From NCBI GenBank assembly GCA_035765775.1, contig DASTWV010000004.1, forward strand, positions 21,936 through 85,935: DNA of 64,000 bases. Reading direction: 5' to 3'. Shown piece by piece: positions 41,319-51,079 of the stretch. The position numbers and the translations under genes are program-made. Position 1 is the first letter of the stretch, and each line of letters starts with the position of its first letter. A model generated the notes under the pieces. The model was not told where the DNA came from, ran no database searches, and saw nothing but the letters and a program-made list of their open reading frames with translations. Source of the stretch: Actinomycetota bacterium. Its GTDB lineage: Bacteria > Actinomycetota > CADDZG01 > JAHWKV01 > JAOPZY01.

Positions 41319-44300
41319 TCAGCCCGGGGCGTCGGCGAGGCGGGCCGCCACTGCCGCCAGAGCCTCGGCCCCCTGCTCGGCGGTCAGGGTCCGGCTCTCG
41401 GTCGTCCCGTCGGCCAGGTAGCAGTAGGTCACGGTGAGCGGGCCAGGCCCCGCCACCCCGAGCTCCCGGAGGGCGGCGGCGTAGATGGCCAGCTGGTCCA
41501 CCTCGGCCCCGGCCACCCGCTGGCCGGTCTTGAAGTCGACGACCTCCAGGCCGCCGTCCTCGGTCTCGTAGACCGCGTCGATCCGGCCCTTCACCACCCG
41601 GCCCCCGACCTTCAGCAGGAAGGGGAGCTCGGCCATCGGCTCGCCCGAATCCAGCCGGGCCAGGCGCCGGCTGGGGAAGCCCATGGCGGTGAACGTCTCC
41701 CGCAGCTCGCCCACCCGGGCGGGCTCGAGTGGCAGGGAGGGAGCATCGAGGGACTCCTCGTCCGCCAGGCCCGTGAGGCCCCGGGCCTGCTCCTCGATCC
41801 AGCGGTGCACCTCGACGCCCACCCGGGCAGCGGCCGAGGTCCGTAGAGGAGGAGGCGCCGGCGCCCCGGCGTCCTCCGGCCGGGCGCCCCCGCCCGGGGC
41901 CCGGTCCGGTGCCCAGCCCGGGGGCGCGGCGAGCATCCCGGCCACCTGGGTGGCGGAGACCGACTTCGGCAGCGTCCGGGGGGCGTGCGCGCCGTCCCCC
42001 GGGTCGGCGACCAGGGCGTCCGCCACCGCCCGGTGCTCCCGGAGCAGCTCCTCGGCCCGCAGCCGGGCGGCCGGGTCGAGACGCCCCAGCACGCCCTCGG
42101 CCGAAAGCGTGCGGGCGACCAGCGCGTCGAGTGCCGCCGGGTAGCTCGCCGGGGCATCTCCGGCCCCAGCCCCGGCCCCAGCCCCGGCCCCATCGCCGGG
42201 CGCAGACCACCCGGCGAACCAGCTGTCGGGCCGCAGGCGGTGCGGGGGGTCGGGTGGCCAGACCGCCAGCGCCCCGAGGCGGGCGAGCAGCGGGTTCTCG
42301 GCTGGCATGGCGTCGGCCTCGAGAGTCACGGTCTCCGGGTCCGACGCCACCTCGTCGAAGAACTGCGATGGCCCCCGGGGCTTGCCGTGGCGCTGGTACC
42401 ACCAGGCCGCCGTGACATACAGGCGGTGGCGGGCCCGGGTCACGGCGACATAGAACAGGCGGCGCTCGTCCTCCACCGCCCGTTCCCGCAGCTCTGCCAG
42501 CAGCTCGGCTTTCTTCCGGGGCCGCCCGTCCGGCAGCCAGGGGCTGGGCAGGTGGGCGGCGTCCTCCCGCACCGAGTGTGGCAACTGGCCGTGCGAGGTC
42601 ATCGGGTTGGATACCCGTTCGTCCGGAAAGATCGAGTCCACCCGGTCGCCCTTGTCATTGGTCCGGGCGGCGACCCCGGGCACGAACACGACGTCGAACT
42701 CCAGGCCCTTGGCCTGGTGCACCGTCATCAGCTTCACCGAGTCGATGTCGCTCGGGCTGGCCATGTCGAGCGTCTCCTCGACCTCCTCGGCAGCGTCGAG
42801 GTAGGCCAGGAAGGCGGGCAGCGACGGCTCGCCGGTGACGGGAGCGAACGCCGCCACCGCCGACAAGAACCCGGTGATATTCACCAGGCCCGCCGGCCCC
42901 CGGGTCTCGAGCGCCTCGGCGATGCCGGTCTCCCGCACCACCGCCTGGACCAGTTCGGGCAGGGGCTCCCCCAGCCGCTGCCGCAATGTGGCGATCTCGC
43001 CCCGAACCCGGCGCAGCCGGCGGAGGGCCTCGGGCCCCAGGCGGTCGATCTCCTCCACGTGGTCGAGGGCCTCCCACAACGAGTAGGCCACCTCGTCGGG
43101 TTCGGGCTCGATGCCCCGGTCGGGGGCCGGCTCGCCCTCCTCGGCTTGGACCCGGGCCTGCTCGGTGAGGTCCCGGGTCTGCTTGGCGGCCCACCGGGCC
43201 AGGAGGGCGACGTCCCGGTAGTGGATGCGCAGCCGCGGCCCCAGCAGGAGCCGGGCGAGCCACCGGTTCGAGGCCGGGCCGGGGTCGTTCACCACCCGCA
43301 GCCAGGCGATGGCATCCAGCACCTCGGGCACCTCGAGCAGGCCCGCCAGGCCCACGACGTCCACCGGGATCCCCCGCTCGCGCAGGGCGTCGTGGATCGG
43401 GCGGATGTGGGCCTTGCGGCGGACAAGGATGGCGCACTCGGACCAGGCCCCGGGCTCGCCGCCGCTGTGCAGGCGCTCGATCTCGCGGGCGATGAAGGCG
43501 GCTTCGGCGTCCTGGTCGGCGGTCAGCTTGACACCCACCCAGCCCTCGCCGTTGGCGGGATGGGCGTGCAGCTCCCGGCCGGGCCGGCGGCCCGGCGGCA
43601 CCCGCTCGATCAGCCGGTTGGCCACCGCCAGGATCTTGCGCCCGCTGCGGTAGTTCTCCGACAGCGTCAGGTAGTCGTGGGCCTCCCCTCCACCCCCCGT
43701 CGCGATCCGGAGGAAATGGCGGGTGGGGAAGTCGATGAGGTTGAACAGCGTGGAACCCCGCCACTGGAAGATGTTCTGGCGGGCGTCGCCGACGGCGGTG
43801 ACGTTGCTGCCGGTGGGCGCCAGCAGCTGGATGAGGCGGCGCTGGGCGACATTGGTGTCCTGGTACTCGTCCAGCAGGACGGCCGGGAAACGGTTGCGGA
43901 GATCGGTGGCGACCACCGGGTGGCGCTCCAGGATCTCGACCGCCCGGGTCACCTGGTCGCCGAAGTCGATCCGGCGGGAGGCCACCTTGGCGTCCAGGTA
44001 GGCCCGCACCACCCGAGCCAGCTCGATCCGCCGCCGGGAGCAGACGACCGCCTCGTCCGGGAACTGCAGGGCGTCGGCGAGCACGCGCTGGTCCTCCTCG
44101 ATGATCGCCTCGGGGGTGACCAGGTGGTTGGCTGCGGCGTCGGCCAGCCCGAGGACGCTGCGGCAGATCGAGGCCGGCGAGCGGGAGTCCACCGCGTCGA
44201 ACGGGGGCAGGGTGTCGAAGCAGGACAGGAGGAGCTGCCAGCGCTGGGCCTCGGACAGCAGGCCCACCTCGGGATCGATGCCGATCCGCACGCCGTGCTC

Positions 44301-44633
44301 CCGGAGGAGGGCGTCGGCGAAGGCGTTGTAGGTGGCGATGACCGGGGATTCCGAGGGCCGGGGATCGAACTCGCCGAAGGCGTCGTTGATCCGGCTCTCC
44401 AGCTCGGCGGCGGCCTTGTTGGTGAAGGTGAGCCCCAGGATCTGCGCCGGCGAGACCAGCGCCTCCTCGGTCATCCACACCACCCGGGCGGCCATCACCG
44501 CGGTCTTGCCGCTCCCCGCCCCGGCGATGATGGCCACCGGCTCGGGGGCGTGCTCGATGGCGGCCCACTGCTCCTCGCTGGGCTCGTGGTCCCGCAGTGC
44601 CGCCCGGACGGCGGCGGAGGCCCGGCGGCTCAT
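41319..44633 (-). CDS. adnB: AdnB-like UvrD helicase with C-terminal nuclease
   Basis: 1104-aa superfamily-1A helicase. Motif I is IIAGAGSGKTAVMAAR, motif Ia GLTFTNKAAAELESR, motif II VLLDEYQDTNVAQ, motif III VGDARQNIFQWRG, motif IV ENYRSG, motif V LMTVHQAKGLEFD and motif VI FYVAVTRARHRLY. The C-terminal PD-(D/E)XK nuclease has GRIDAVYE and EVVDFKTGQ. A Gly/Ala/Pro-rich insert (about 815-900) separates the halves. It overlaps AdnA by 4 bases (ATGA). Mycobacterial AdnAB resects double-strand breaks; both motor and nuclease look intact here. Unlike AdnA it has no C-terminal Cys cluster. Confidence 0.92.
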   Translation of the reverse strand: MSRRASAAVRAALRDHEPSEEQWAAIEHAPEPVAIIAGAGSGKTAVMAARVVWMTEEALVSPAQILGLTFTNKAAAELESRINDAFGEFDPRPSESPVIATYNAFADALLREHGVRIGIDPEVGLLSEAQRWQLLLSCFDTLPPFDAVDSRSPASICRSVLGLADAAANHLVTPEAIIEEDQRVLADALQFPDEAVVCSRRRIELARVVRAYLDAKVASRRIDFGDQVTRAVEILERHPVVATDLRNRFPAVLLDEYQDTNVAQRRLIQLLAPTGSNVTAVGDARQNIFQWRGSTLFNLIDFPTRHFLRIATGGGGEAHDYLTLSENYRSGRKILAVANRLIERVPPGRRPGRELHAHPANGEGWVGVKLTADQDAEAAFIAREIERLHSGGEPGAWSECAILVRRKAHIRPIHDALRERGIPVDVVGLAGLLEVPEVLDAIAWLRVVNDPGPASNRWLARLLLGPRLRIHYRDVALLARWAAKQTRDLTEQARVQAEEGEPAPDRGIEPEPDEVAYSLWEALDHVEEIDRLGPEALRRLRRVRGEIATLRQRLGEPLPELVQAVVRETGIAEALETRGPAGLVNITGFLSAVAAFAPVTGEPSLPAFLAYLDAAEEVEETLDMASPSDIDSVKLMTVHQAKGLEFDVVFVPGVAARTNDKGDRVDSIFPDERVSNPMTSHGQLPHSVREDAAHLPSPWLPDGRPRKKAELLAELRERAVEDERRLFYVAVTRARHRLYVTAAWWYQRHGKPRGPSQFFDEVASDPETVTLEADAMPAENPLLARLGALAVWPPDPPHRLRPDSWFAGWSAPGDGAGAGAGAGAGDAPASYPAALDALVARTLSAEGVLGRLDPAARLRAEELLREHRAVADALVADPGDGAHAPRTLPKSVSATQVAGMLAAPPGWAPDRAPGGGARPEDAGAPAPPPLRTSAAARVGVEVHRWIEEQARGLTGLADEESLDAPSLPLEPARVGELRETFTAMGFPSRRLARLDSGEPMAELPFLLKVGGRVVKGRIDAVYETEDGGLEVVDFKTGQRVAGAEVDQLAIYAAALRELGVAGPGPLTVTYCYLADGTTESRTLTAEQGAEALAAVAARLADAPG

Positions 44634-47602
44634 GGCCCGACCTCCAGCTCGGCGCCCTGCGGCCACAGCGGGCACAGCGCCTTGACCGCGCACCACATGC
44701 AGTCGGCCTCGGGCGACGGGGCGAAGTCCTCCGCCCTGACGCCGGCGATCAGTGCCGGGAGGCCCTTCAGGACCTCCTCGGCCTGCTGGGGGTTCTGGGT
44801 GCGCACGACCGGCTTGCCGTCGGCCCACGTGGCCCCCGGGTAGACCAGGCGGGCGGCGACCGGGGCACCCATCTCGGCGAGCTCGGGGTCCTCCCGGGCG
44901 GCGAGGTGGTAGATGGCGAGCTGGAGGGAGTGCTGCGCCTCGTCCAGGCTGGCGGCCCACTTGGCGGTCTTGTAGTCGGTGAGGGTCAGGTTCCTGCCCA
45001 ACCGGTCCACCCGGTCGATGCGCCCCCGGAGCCGGGAGCCGCCGAAGGGGATGTCGAACCAGCGCTCCACAGCCACCACGGTGCGCGGGCGCTCGTAGGT
45101 CCAGAAGACCTCGAGCATGCGCTCCCCGTCCCGGCGGAACTGGCGGGCGATGGTGCGGTTGGGGAAGGCGGGCTCGAGGGCGTCGAAGCGCCGGCGGTAC
45201 TCCGCCAGCACCTCGGGCGGGGTGGTCAGCTGGCCCTCGTGCACCGCCTGGAAAATGGCGTGCATCAGGGTGCCGAACTTCATCGAGTGGGTGGACGTCG
45301 GGTCGAGACCGAGCACCGAGGTCAGGAAGTACTGCAGCCCGCAGTTGTCATAGATGCTGAGCCGGGAATAGGAGGTGCGCAGCTCGCCCTCCTCCACCGG
45401 CACCGGGCCCTCGGACCATCCCCAGCGCCCGTACCACCGGTCGGGATCGCAGCCGGGCAGCTCGGCGAGCGCAACGGCGGCGGCGGCCTGGGCCTCAGGT
45501 TCGGCGGCCCGCTCCAGCGTGGCCCGAAGCCGGGCGCGCTGCTCGGCGTGGGTCAGTGCGGGCAGGTCCTGCGGGGGCGCGGCGACCGGGTCCGCCCCCA
45601 GCTCGCTGAGGAAGCGGCTGGGCCGGCCCCGACCGGACACGGTGCGGGAGACCGTGAAGAGCACCCGCCGGCGACCCCGGGTGGCAGCGACGAAGAACGT
45701 CCGGCGATCGGCGGCCACCGCCTCGACCTCCCGGTCGGTGATCTCGGGGATCTCGAGGGCGAGAGGGTCGAACAGGCCCTGCGCCCGGCGGCCCTTGGGG
45801 ATCCAGGCGTCGAGGCAGCCGGCCACGATCACCGTGTCCCACTCCCGGCCCTTGGCTGCGTGGAAGGACAGCAGGGCCACCCGGCCGCGCTGCTCGGCGG
45901 GCGGCGGGAGCCAGGAGTCGGCGCCGAAGTCCGCCCGGGCGGCCTCGTTCAGGAAGTCCCGCAGCGTGGCGACGCCGTGGCGCCGCTCCACGAAGCGACC
46001 CAGCGCCCGGGCGAACGCCGAGATGGCGTCAAGCCGGGCTGCCGCCTCCCCGCCGGGCTCGGCCGCGGCCTGCTCCCGGAGCCCGCGGTAGTACGGGGCG
46101 GCGGCAACCACCTCCCACAGGCAGCGCTCGGGGTCGTCGGCGCAGCGCCGGACGAGGTCCCGCAGCCCCCGGAGGGTGTCCAGCTCGGCCGGCTCCTCCA
46201 GGGTTTCCACCAGCTCAGGGAGCGAACGCCCCGACTGCCACGCCAGGCGTTCCAGGCGCCTGCGACCGGTGTACCCCAAGCCCCCGAGCGGTCCGGCGAG
46301 CAGGCCGGGGAGGACCGCCTCCCATCCTTCCTCCTGGAAAGCGAACCGGGCGAGGTCGAGGAAACTCCCCACGGCCGGCTCGGCGCTGAGGGGCCGGTCC
46401 CCCACCAGCGTCACGTAGGGCACCTCCCAGCGGGTCAGCGCCCGCTGCAGCGAGCCGAGCAGGAAAGCGGGCTGGGAGAGGAGAACCGCCATGGCGTCCC
46501 ACGCCAGGCCATCGAAGACGTGGGCGCGGCGCAACTCCCGGGCGATCTGATCGACCTCCTCGGCCGTGCTGCCGTACTGCCGGGACTCGAACTCGGTGGC
46601 GTGCGGGGCGGCGAGGGCCGGGCGCCAGCCGGTCAAGGGATCGTTGTACGCCGCCATCCCTTCGGCGGCTGGGGCGAGCGGGACCCCCAGGCGGTGATGG
46701 GTGCCGAGCACGATGCGGTGGCTGGTGCCGAACCACCGCTCGAAGCCGAGCACCCACTCGGGCTCCGCCCCGCGGAAGGCCTCGATGCCGGCGTCGGGGT
46801 CGGCGGCCACCGTGAGGTTGGCCACCTCAAGCTGGCCCAGCAGCTGGCGCTGCGCCCGGCTCAGCTCCTCCGCCTCGTCCACCAGGACATGGGGGAACCG
46901 CTGCCGGAGGCGGGTGCGGAGCTCGGCGTCGCCCTCCAGCATGCGGACGGTGGCGGCGATCAGGCCGGCGTAGTCGAGCCGGGCCTCCCGGAGCAGCGCC
47001 TGGGTGTACACCGCGTAGAAGCGGGTGACCTCCCGCCATTCCGGGCGGTGGGCGGCGAGCGCCTCCAGGTCGGCCGGGCTCATGAGGCGCTGGGTCACCC
47101 GGAGGCAGAAGTCGGCGACCTCGTCCACGAACGCCCGGTCCCGCAGCCGGTCGCCCCAGGTGGGCCAGTCGAGCGGCTGCTGGGCGTGGAGCAGCTCCCG
47201 GACCTTGCCCCACTGCTCGGGGCCGGTGAGCAGCACCGGGGGCTCCCGGTAGCCGAGGGCCGGGTAGTGCCGGGTGACGAGGTGGTAGCAGAGCGCATGC
47301 CAGGTGTACACCGGGATATCGACGACCGCGCTCCGGTCCAGCGCACCGAACAGCCGCTCCTTGGCCTCCATTGAATACCGCCGGTTCGTACACAGGAGGA
47401 GGATCCGGTGGGGGGCGAGGCCCGGCTGGGAGGCAAGCCGCAGGTACCTGCGCTCCAGCGCGGTGGTCTTGCCGGTCCCCGGCCCGCCGAGCACCAGGAG
47501 GGGGCCGCCATCGTGAGCGACGACGGCCGCCTGGGCTTGGTCGAGGGCCGGCGCACCCAGCATCACCGGGCTCACCACCGGGCTCACCACCGGGATCGCC
47601 AC
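44630..47602 (-). CDS. adnA: AdnA-like helicase-nuclease with Fe-S cluster motif
   Basis: 990-aa partner of AdnB. Walker A is GGPGTGKTTALERR, motif II reads VLVDEAEELSRAQ, and the helicase regions LLSFHAAKGREWDTVIV and FFVAATRGRRRVLF are present. The C-terminal nuclease has GRIDRVDR and LTDYKTAK. It is framed by Cys in YDNCGLQYF and a CMWCAVKALC motif, the CX2CX5C pattern of AddB/AdnA iron-sulfur nucleases. The N-terminus is ambiguous: a GTG at 47602 precedes two copies of a 15-base repeat coding VVSP, and an ATG 13 codons in could be the true start. The gene lies 4 bases after the NYN gene. Confidence 0.9.
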   Translation of the reverse strand: MAIPVVSPVVSPVMLGAPALDQAQAAVVAHDGGPLLVLGGPGTGKTTALERRYLRLASQPGLAPHRILLLCTNRRYSMEAKERLFGALDRSAVVDIPVYTWHALCYHLVTRHYPALGYREPPVLLTGPEQWGKVRELLHAQQPLDWPTWGDRLRDRAFVDEVADFCLRVTQRLMSPADLEALAAHRPEWREVTRFYAVYTQALLREARLDYAGLIAATVRMLEGDAELRTRLRQRFPHVLVDEAEELSRAQRQLLGQLEVANLTVAADPDAGIEAFRGAEPEWVLGFERWFGTSHRIVLGTHHRLGVPLAPAAEGMAAYNDPLTGWRPALAAPHATEFESRQYGSTAEEVDQIARELRRAHVFDGLAWDAMAVLLSQPAFLLGSLQRALTRWEVPYVTLVGDRPLSAEPAVGSFLDLARFAFQEEGWEAVLPGLLAGPLGGLGYTGRRRLERLAWQSGRSLPELVETLEEPAELDTLRGLRDLVRRCADDPERCLWEVVAAAPYYRGLREQAAAEPGGEAAARLDAISAFARALGRFVERRHGVATLRDFLNEAARADFGADSWLPPPAEQRGRVALLSFHAAKGREWDTVIVAGCLDAWIPKGRRAQGLFDPLALEIPEITDREVEAVAADRRTFFVAATRGRRRVLFTVSRTVSGRGRPSRFLSELGADPVAAPPQDLPALTHAEQRARLRATLERAAEPEAQAAAAVALAELPGCDPDRWYGRWGWSEGPVPVEEGELRTSYSRLSIYDNCGLQYFLTSVLGLDPTSTHSMKFGTLMHAIFQAVHEGQLTTPPEVLAEYRRRFDALEPAFPNRTIARQFRRDGERMLEVFWTYERPRTVVAVERWFDIPFGGSRLRGRIDRVDRLGRNLTLTDYKTAKWAASLDEAQHSLQLAIYHLAAREDPELAEMGAPVAARLVYPGATWADGKPVVRTQNPQQAEEVLKGLPALIAGVRAEDFAPSPEADCMWCAVKALCPLWPQGAELEVGP

Positions 47603-47606
47603 GGGC

Positions 47607-49046
47607 TCACCATCGTAGGAAGCCCGCCAGGTCCTCGGAGGACACCACGAAGGCCCCCTGGTCGATGCACCGGTGGCGGAGCTCGCGATCGGAGGTGACC
47701 ACCACCGGGGCCTCGGCCCGGCCCGACTGCTCGGCCAGCTCCTCGACGATGAAATCGTCGGCGGTCTGGTCCTGGGTGAAGACCCGGGCGATGGTGCGCC
47801 GGCCGGTACTCGGCATCCAGAACCAGGACACCTTGTGCCCGTCGTAGACCACCATCACCGAGTTCCCCGTACGGGCGGCGTAGCGCTCCAGCGCCTGCTC
47901 CAGGACCCGGCGCTTGTCCTCCAGCTTCTCGGCAGCCACGTGGCCCAACCCGACGTTCCACCCGTCCACGATGAGCAGGAGGTGCTTGGTCTCCAGGACG
48001 CCTCTCGTGCCCAGGGCGAGGTAGATGTCGCGCAACTCCGCCGTGGTCGGGGGCGCCTCGGCGGGGCGCAGGGCGAAGACCGGGCCCGGGGCGGGTACCG
48101 GGATCCGGGTGCGCAGTTCACGCAGCTCCTGGCGAGCCCGCTGGTACCGGCTCTGCAGGTCCTGCTGCTCGGCGAGGAGGTCGCGCCGCTCCCGGCGGGC
48201 GGCGTCCACGGCCGCCTGCAGGCCGGCGACCTGGGCCTCCAGCTCGGCGGCCCGGGCCGCCTCGGCGTTGCGCTCCACCTGGGTCCAGCCCGCCCGGGAC
48301 TCGGCGCTGTGCGCGTCTGCCCGCGCCGCCTCGGCCGCGGCCGACGCCCGTTCGATCCGCCGTTCCAGCCCCCGCCGCGAGCGGCGCTCGGCCCCCAGCT
48401 CCTGCTCCAGGCGGCGCAGCCGCTCCTGGGCCTCCAGGTTCTCCCGGGCCAGGGTGTCAATGATCCCGGTCAAGGTGTCCGAGCCCGCTCCCCGCTGGAT
48501 GGCCCAGTCCGCCAGCGCAGTGGCGTCGTCGGGTCGCTCGGTGGCGAAGAGGAGCGAAACCGCGATCGGTGCCTCGAGATCGCCATCCTCGACCCTGGCG
48601 ATCACCTCCTCGACGCTGCGCCCCTCCAGGCGCCCGACCTCCTCGTCGGACTCCTCGAAGATCCGGTCGTAGACCGCCTCAGTGAACTTGGCGTGGCGGC
48701 CGAGGGAGCCGAGGAGCAGATCCCGGTTCGCCCGGGACAGCTTCGGGTGGCGCCGGCCGGCAAGCGGGGCGAGCCGGGGCGGGAGGTCGGTGCGCAGCAT
48801 CGTCTCCAGCCCGCCGACCGCGGCGTCGACAAGCGGCTGGACCAGCCAGTCGGGGACACCCAGCCCGTTGACCGCGGCCGGGGGGCCGGCGGGTTCCGGG
48901 GCGTCGGCGGTCAGTGGCTCGGGGGCATCCGGGGCTCCGGGGCCGTCTGCCCCTGGCCCGGTGACGTCGGCCACACTGGCCAACTCCTCGGGTGGGGCCT
49001 CGGGCACCAGCTCCCGCTCGACCTCGATCAGAGCCTCCTCATCCAA
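47607..49046 (-). CDS. Coiled-coil protein with C-terminal NYN (YacP-like) nuclease domain
   Basis: About 479 aa. The N-terminal helical region includes two HEAT-like or hydrolase-decoy segments; a long charged coiled coil (about 200-330: ERRIERASAAAEAARAD...) links to a C-terminal NYN domain. That domain has HLLLIVDGWNVGLGHV, VMVVYDGHK, DQTADDFIVEEL and VVVTSDRELRHRC, the acidic set of YacP-like RNases. TTG 49046 is a tentative start; AGGG lies about 8 bases upstream. It is in an operon with RmuC upstream and AdnA downstream. A role in RNA or DNA processing beside recombination is inference. Confidence 0.75.
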   Translation of the reverse strand: MDEEALIEVERELVPEAPPEELASVADVTGPGADGPGAPDAPEPLTADAPEPAGPPAAVNGLGVPDWLVQPLVDAAVGGLETMLRTDLPPRLAPLAGRRHPKLSRANRDLLLGSLGRHAKFTEAVYDRIFEESDEEVGRLEGRSVEEVIARVEDGDLEAPIAVSLLFATERPDDATALADWAIQRGAGSDTLTGIIDTLARENLEAQERLRRLEQELGAERRSRRGLERRIERASAAAEAARADAHSAESRAGWTQVERNAEAARAAELEAQVAGLQAAVDAARRERRDLLAEQQDLQSRYQRARQELRELRTRIPVPAPGPVFALRPAEAPPTTAELRDIYLALGTRGVLETKHLLLIVDGWNVGLGHVAAEKLEDKRRVLEQALERYAARTGNSVMVVYDGHKVSWFWMPSTGRRTIARVFTQDQTADDFIVEELAEQSGRAEAPVVVTSDRELRHRCIDQGAFVVSSEDLAGFLRW

Positions 49047-49075
49047 GAAGACCCTAGGGGGCCATCCGGTCCGGG

Positions 49076-49993
49076 TCAATCTTCGCCTCCCACGCGTGCG
49101 CCCATCTCGTCCCGCGACCAGAGCCCGTCCAGAGAGGTGCGGGCACCGACGACGAGTGCCCGGAGCTCGGCGGCGGCGTTGCCCGCCATCTTGAGGCCCC
49201 GGGAGAGCTGACCCTCGATCCGCTCCCCCATCTCCTGCAGGCAGCACCCCACCTCCTGGACCCGGCCGAGCAGCTGGGCCTGGTCCAGGTCGCGGGCGTA
49301 GGTGCTGTACAGGTTCCACACCGCCATCAGCACCGGGACGGCCAATGACCCGGAGACCAGCAGCACCCGGAGGTCCTTGGCCATCCGGTGCGCCCGCCGG
49401 CAGCAGGCGTACACCGGGTCGGGGACGACCATCACCGCCAACGGCGCGGTGAGCGAGGGCTCGATGTAGCCCGCTACCTCCCGGAGATGCCCGACCACCG
49501 CCCGCTCGACCTGCCGGCGGGCCTCCTCGGCGGCAGTGGGGTCGGTCTCCCCGGCCAGACGGTCCACCAGGGCCGTGGCCGGCCACTTGGAGTCGATGGG
49601 GAGAACCTTGCCTCCGGGCAGCACGAGGGCGAACTCGCACACCCGGCCGCCCACGGTGAAATCGCGCTCCACCATGTCGGGCGGGAACTCGCCGAGGGCG
49701 GCGGCGAGCAGGTTCTCGCCGATCCGGCCTTTCGACCAGGAGCCGGCGATCAGCCGCTCGATGCGGCCCACCGCGTCGGTTGCCTGCTCCTCGAGGCGGC
49801 GGCGCTCCTCGAACTTGCCGGCCAGCTGGTTCACGGCGGTAGCGGTCTGGTCCAGGCGGGTCTGGAGGGTACGGGCCGCCGCGTCCCCGTCCGGGCCGGG
49901 GGCCGGGCGGCGCCGGAGCAGCACGGCAGCCACCAGGATGGCCGCCGCCAGCGCGAACAGTCCTACCGTCATCATCGCTCTCCCTCGAGTCAA
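49076..49993 (-). CDS. rmuC: RmuC-family protein
   Basis: 305-aa protein with an N-terminal membrane helix (about 8-27), a coiled coil, and the RmuC domain: SKGRIGENLLAAALGEFP, VLPIDSKWPATALVDRL, YIEPSLTAPLAVMVVPDPVYACC and VPVLMAVWNLYSTYA. RmuC limits inversions at short repeats and is predicted to be a nuclease-fold protein. It starts the minus-strand operon with the NYN gene and AdnA/AdnB, 29 bases from the presumed NYN start. It has extra Cys residues (CC twice) compared with E. coli RmuC. Confidence 0.88.
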   Translation of the reverse strand: MTRGRAMMTVGLFALAAAILVAAVLLRRRPAPGPDGDAAARTLQTRLDQTATAVNQLAGKFEERRRLEEQATDAVGRIERLIAGSWSKGRIGENLLAAALGEFPPDMVERDFTVGGRVCEFALVLPGGKVLPIDSKWPATALVDRLAGETDPTAAEEARRQVERAVVGHLREVAGYIEPSLTAPLAVMVVPDPVYACCRRAHRMAKDLRVLLVSGSLAVPVLMAVWNLYSTYARDLDQAQLLGRVQEVGCCLQEMGERIEGQLSRGLKMAGNAAAELRALVVGARTSLDGLWSRDEMGARVGGED

Positions 49994-50132
49994 AGGCGGA
50001 GCTGTCGCTCCTCAGCCCCGATGCTACGGAGGGGGTACGACAAAAAACGGGGGGTTTTCGAAATGTGGAGAAGAAATTCGCCGAGGACGGTCCGGTCAGG
50101 GAAAGCACCGCCCCGTGGGACACTGTGCCCGC

Positions 50133-50876
50133 ATGGCACTCCCCCAGCCCCCGGCGGCGGTCACCTTCGACTGCTGGTCCACCCTCCTGCGCGACCTCGA
50201 TTCCGGCGGCGCCCGGCTGCGCCGCGCCGCCGCCCTGGCCGCCCTCGCGACCCGCCTCGGCAGCCCGCTCGAGCACGAGGCTGCGGTCGCGGTCATCGAC
50301 CGTTCCTGGAACGTCCATGTCGAGGTCTGGCGCAAGGGGGGGCTCTTCGGCCCGGAGGGCGCCGCCCGGTGGTGCCTCGAGGACCTGGGCCTCCCCACCG
50401 ACGCGGCTCATATCGAGGAGCTCGCCGAGGCCATCGCCATGGGCACCCTGGAGGTTGGGACCGCGGAGGTGGAGGGCGCCGGCCGGAGCCTGGAGGCCCT
50501 GCGCCGGGCGGGCATCCCCACCGCCCTCATCTGCGACACGGGCTTCACCCCGTCGCGCTGCGTTCGAGCGGCACTCGAGCGCCATGGCCTTGCGTTGGAC
50601 CACTATTTCTTCTCCGACGAGTTTGGCGTCCCCAAGCCGGACCCGGCCATGTTCCGGGCCGCTCTCGACGCCACCGGATCCGCCCCCCGGGATGCCGTGC
50701 ACATCGGCGACCTCCGCCGCACCGACATCGCCGGTGCACGGGCGGCGGGTATGGCGGCCATCCGCTTCGCCGGCGTGCACGACGACGACTGGCTGCCGGA
50801 GGACTGCGTGGGCGATGAGGAGGCCGACGCCGTGCTCTACGCATGGGACGACCTGCCGGCCCTTCTCGGCCTCTGA
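50133..50876 (+). CDS. HAD-like hydrolase, haloacid-dehalogenase type
   Basis: 247-aa HAD protein: motif I VTFDCWSTLLRD, motif II ALICDTGFTPS, motif III FGVPKPDPAMF and motif IV AVHIGDLRRTDIAGARAAGM. Motif I has Trp and Ser where phosphatases have Asp, nearer to the FDxYGTL pattern of L-2-haloacid dehalogenases. ATG 50133 places the nucleophile Asp at about residue 13. It is divergent from rmuC. Substrate unknown. Confidence 0.85.
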   Translation: MALPQPPAAVTFDCWSTLLRDLDSGGARLRRAAALAALATRLGSPLEHEAAVAVIDRSWNVHVEVWRKGGLFGPEGAARWCLEDLGLPTDAAHIEELAEAIAMGTLEVGTAEVEGAGRSLEALRRAGIPTALICDTGFTPSRCVRAALERHGLALDHYFFSDEFGVPKPDPAMFRAALDATGSAPRDAVHIGDLRRTDIAGARAAGMAAIRFAGVHDDDWLPEDCVGDEEADAVLYAWDDLPALLGL

Positions 50877-50914
50877 CCGTCTACATCGGGGCCCGGCTAG
50901 ACTCGAGCGGCATC

Positions 50915-51079
50915 ATGGAGATCGGCCCCGAGGGTCCGCCTTTCGTCATCGAGCCCATCGACGACCCGGTGCCCGCCGCCGTGCCGGAACCCGAGCGGCA
51001 GGAACCCCAGCGGCAGGAACCCCAGCGCCGACCGCAGCCGACGCCCGAGAGGGTCCCCGAACCCGTCCCCGGCCGGTGA
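50915..51079 (+). CDS. Tiny Pro/Glu/Gln-rich protein, 54 aa
   Basis: Composition is dominated by Pro, Glu, Gln and Arg, with a repeated 15-base unit giving RQEPQ RQEPQ. No Shine-Dalgarno is obvious. The stop overlaps the next gene's GTG (GTGA), which supports it as a translated leader or small partner; alternatively it is a chance frame. Unknown function. Confidence 0.4.
   Translation: MEIGPEGPPFVIEPIDDPVPAAVPEPERQEPQRQEPQRRPQPTPERVPEPVPGR

Noticed and set aside
47607..50780. A 1057-codon minus-strand frame spanning the NYN gene, rmuC and the HAD gene region
   Set aside because: Only the part up to about 49046 matches a protein; the rest runs antisense or out of frame to rmuC and the HAD hydrolase.
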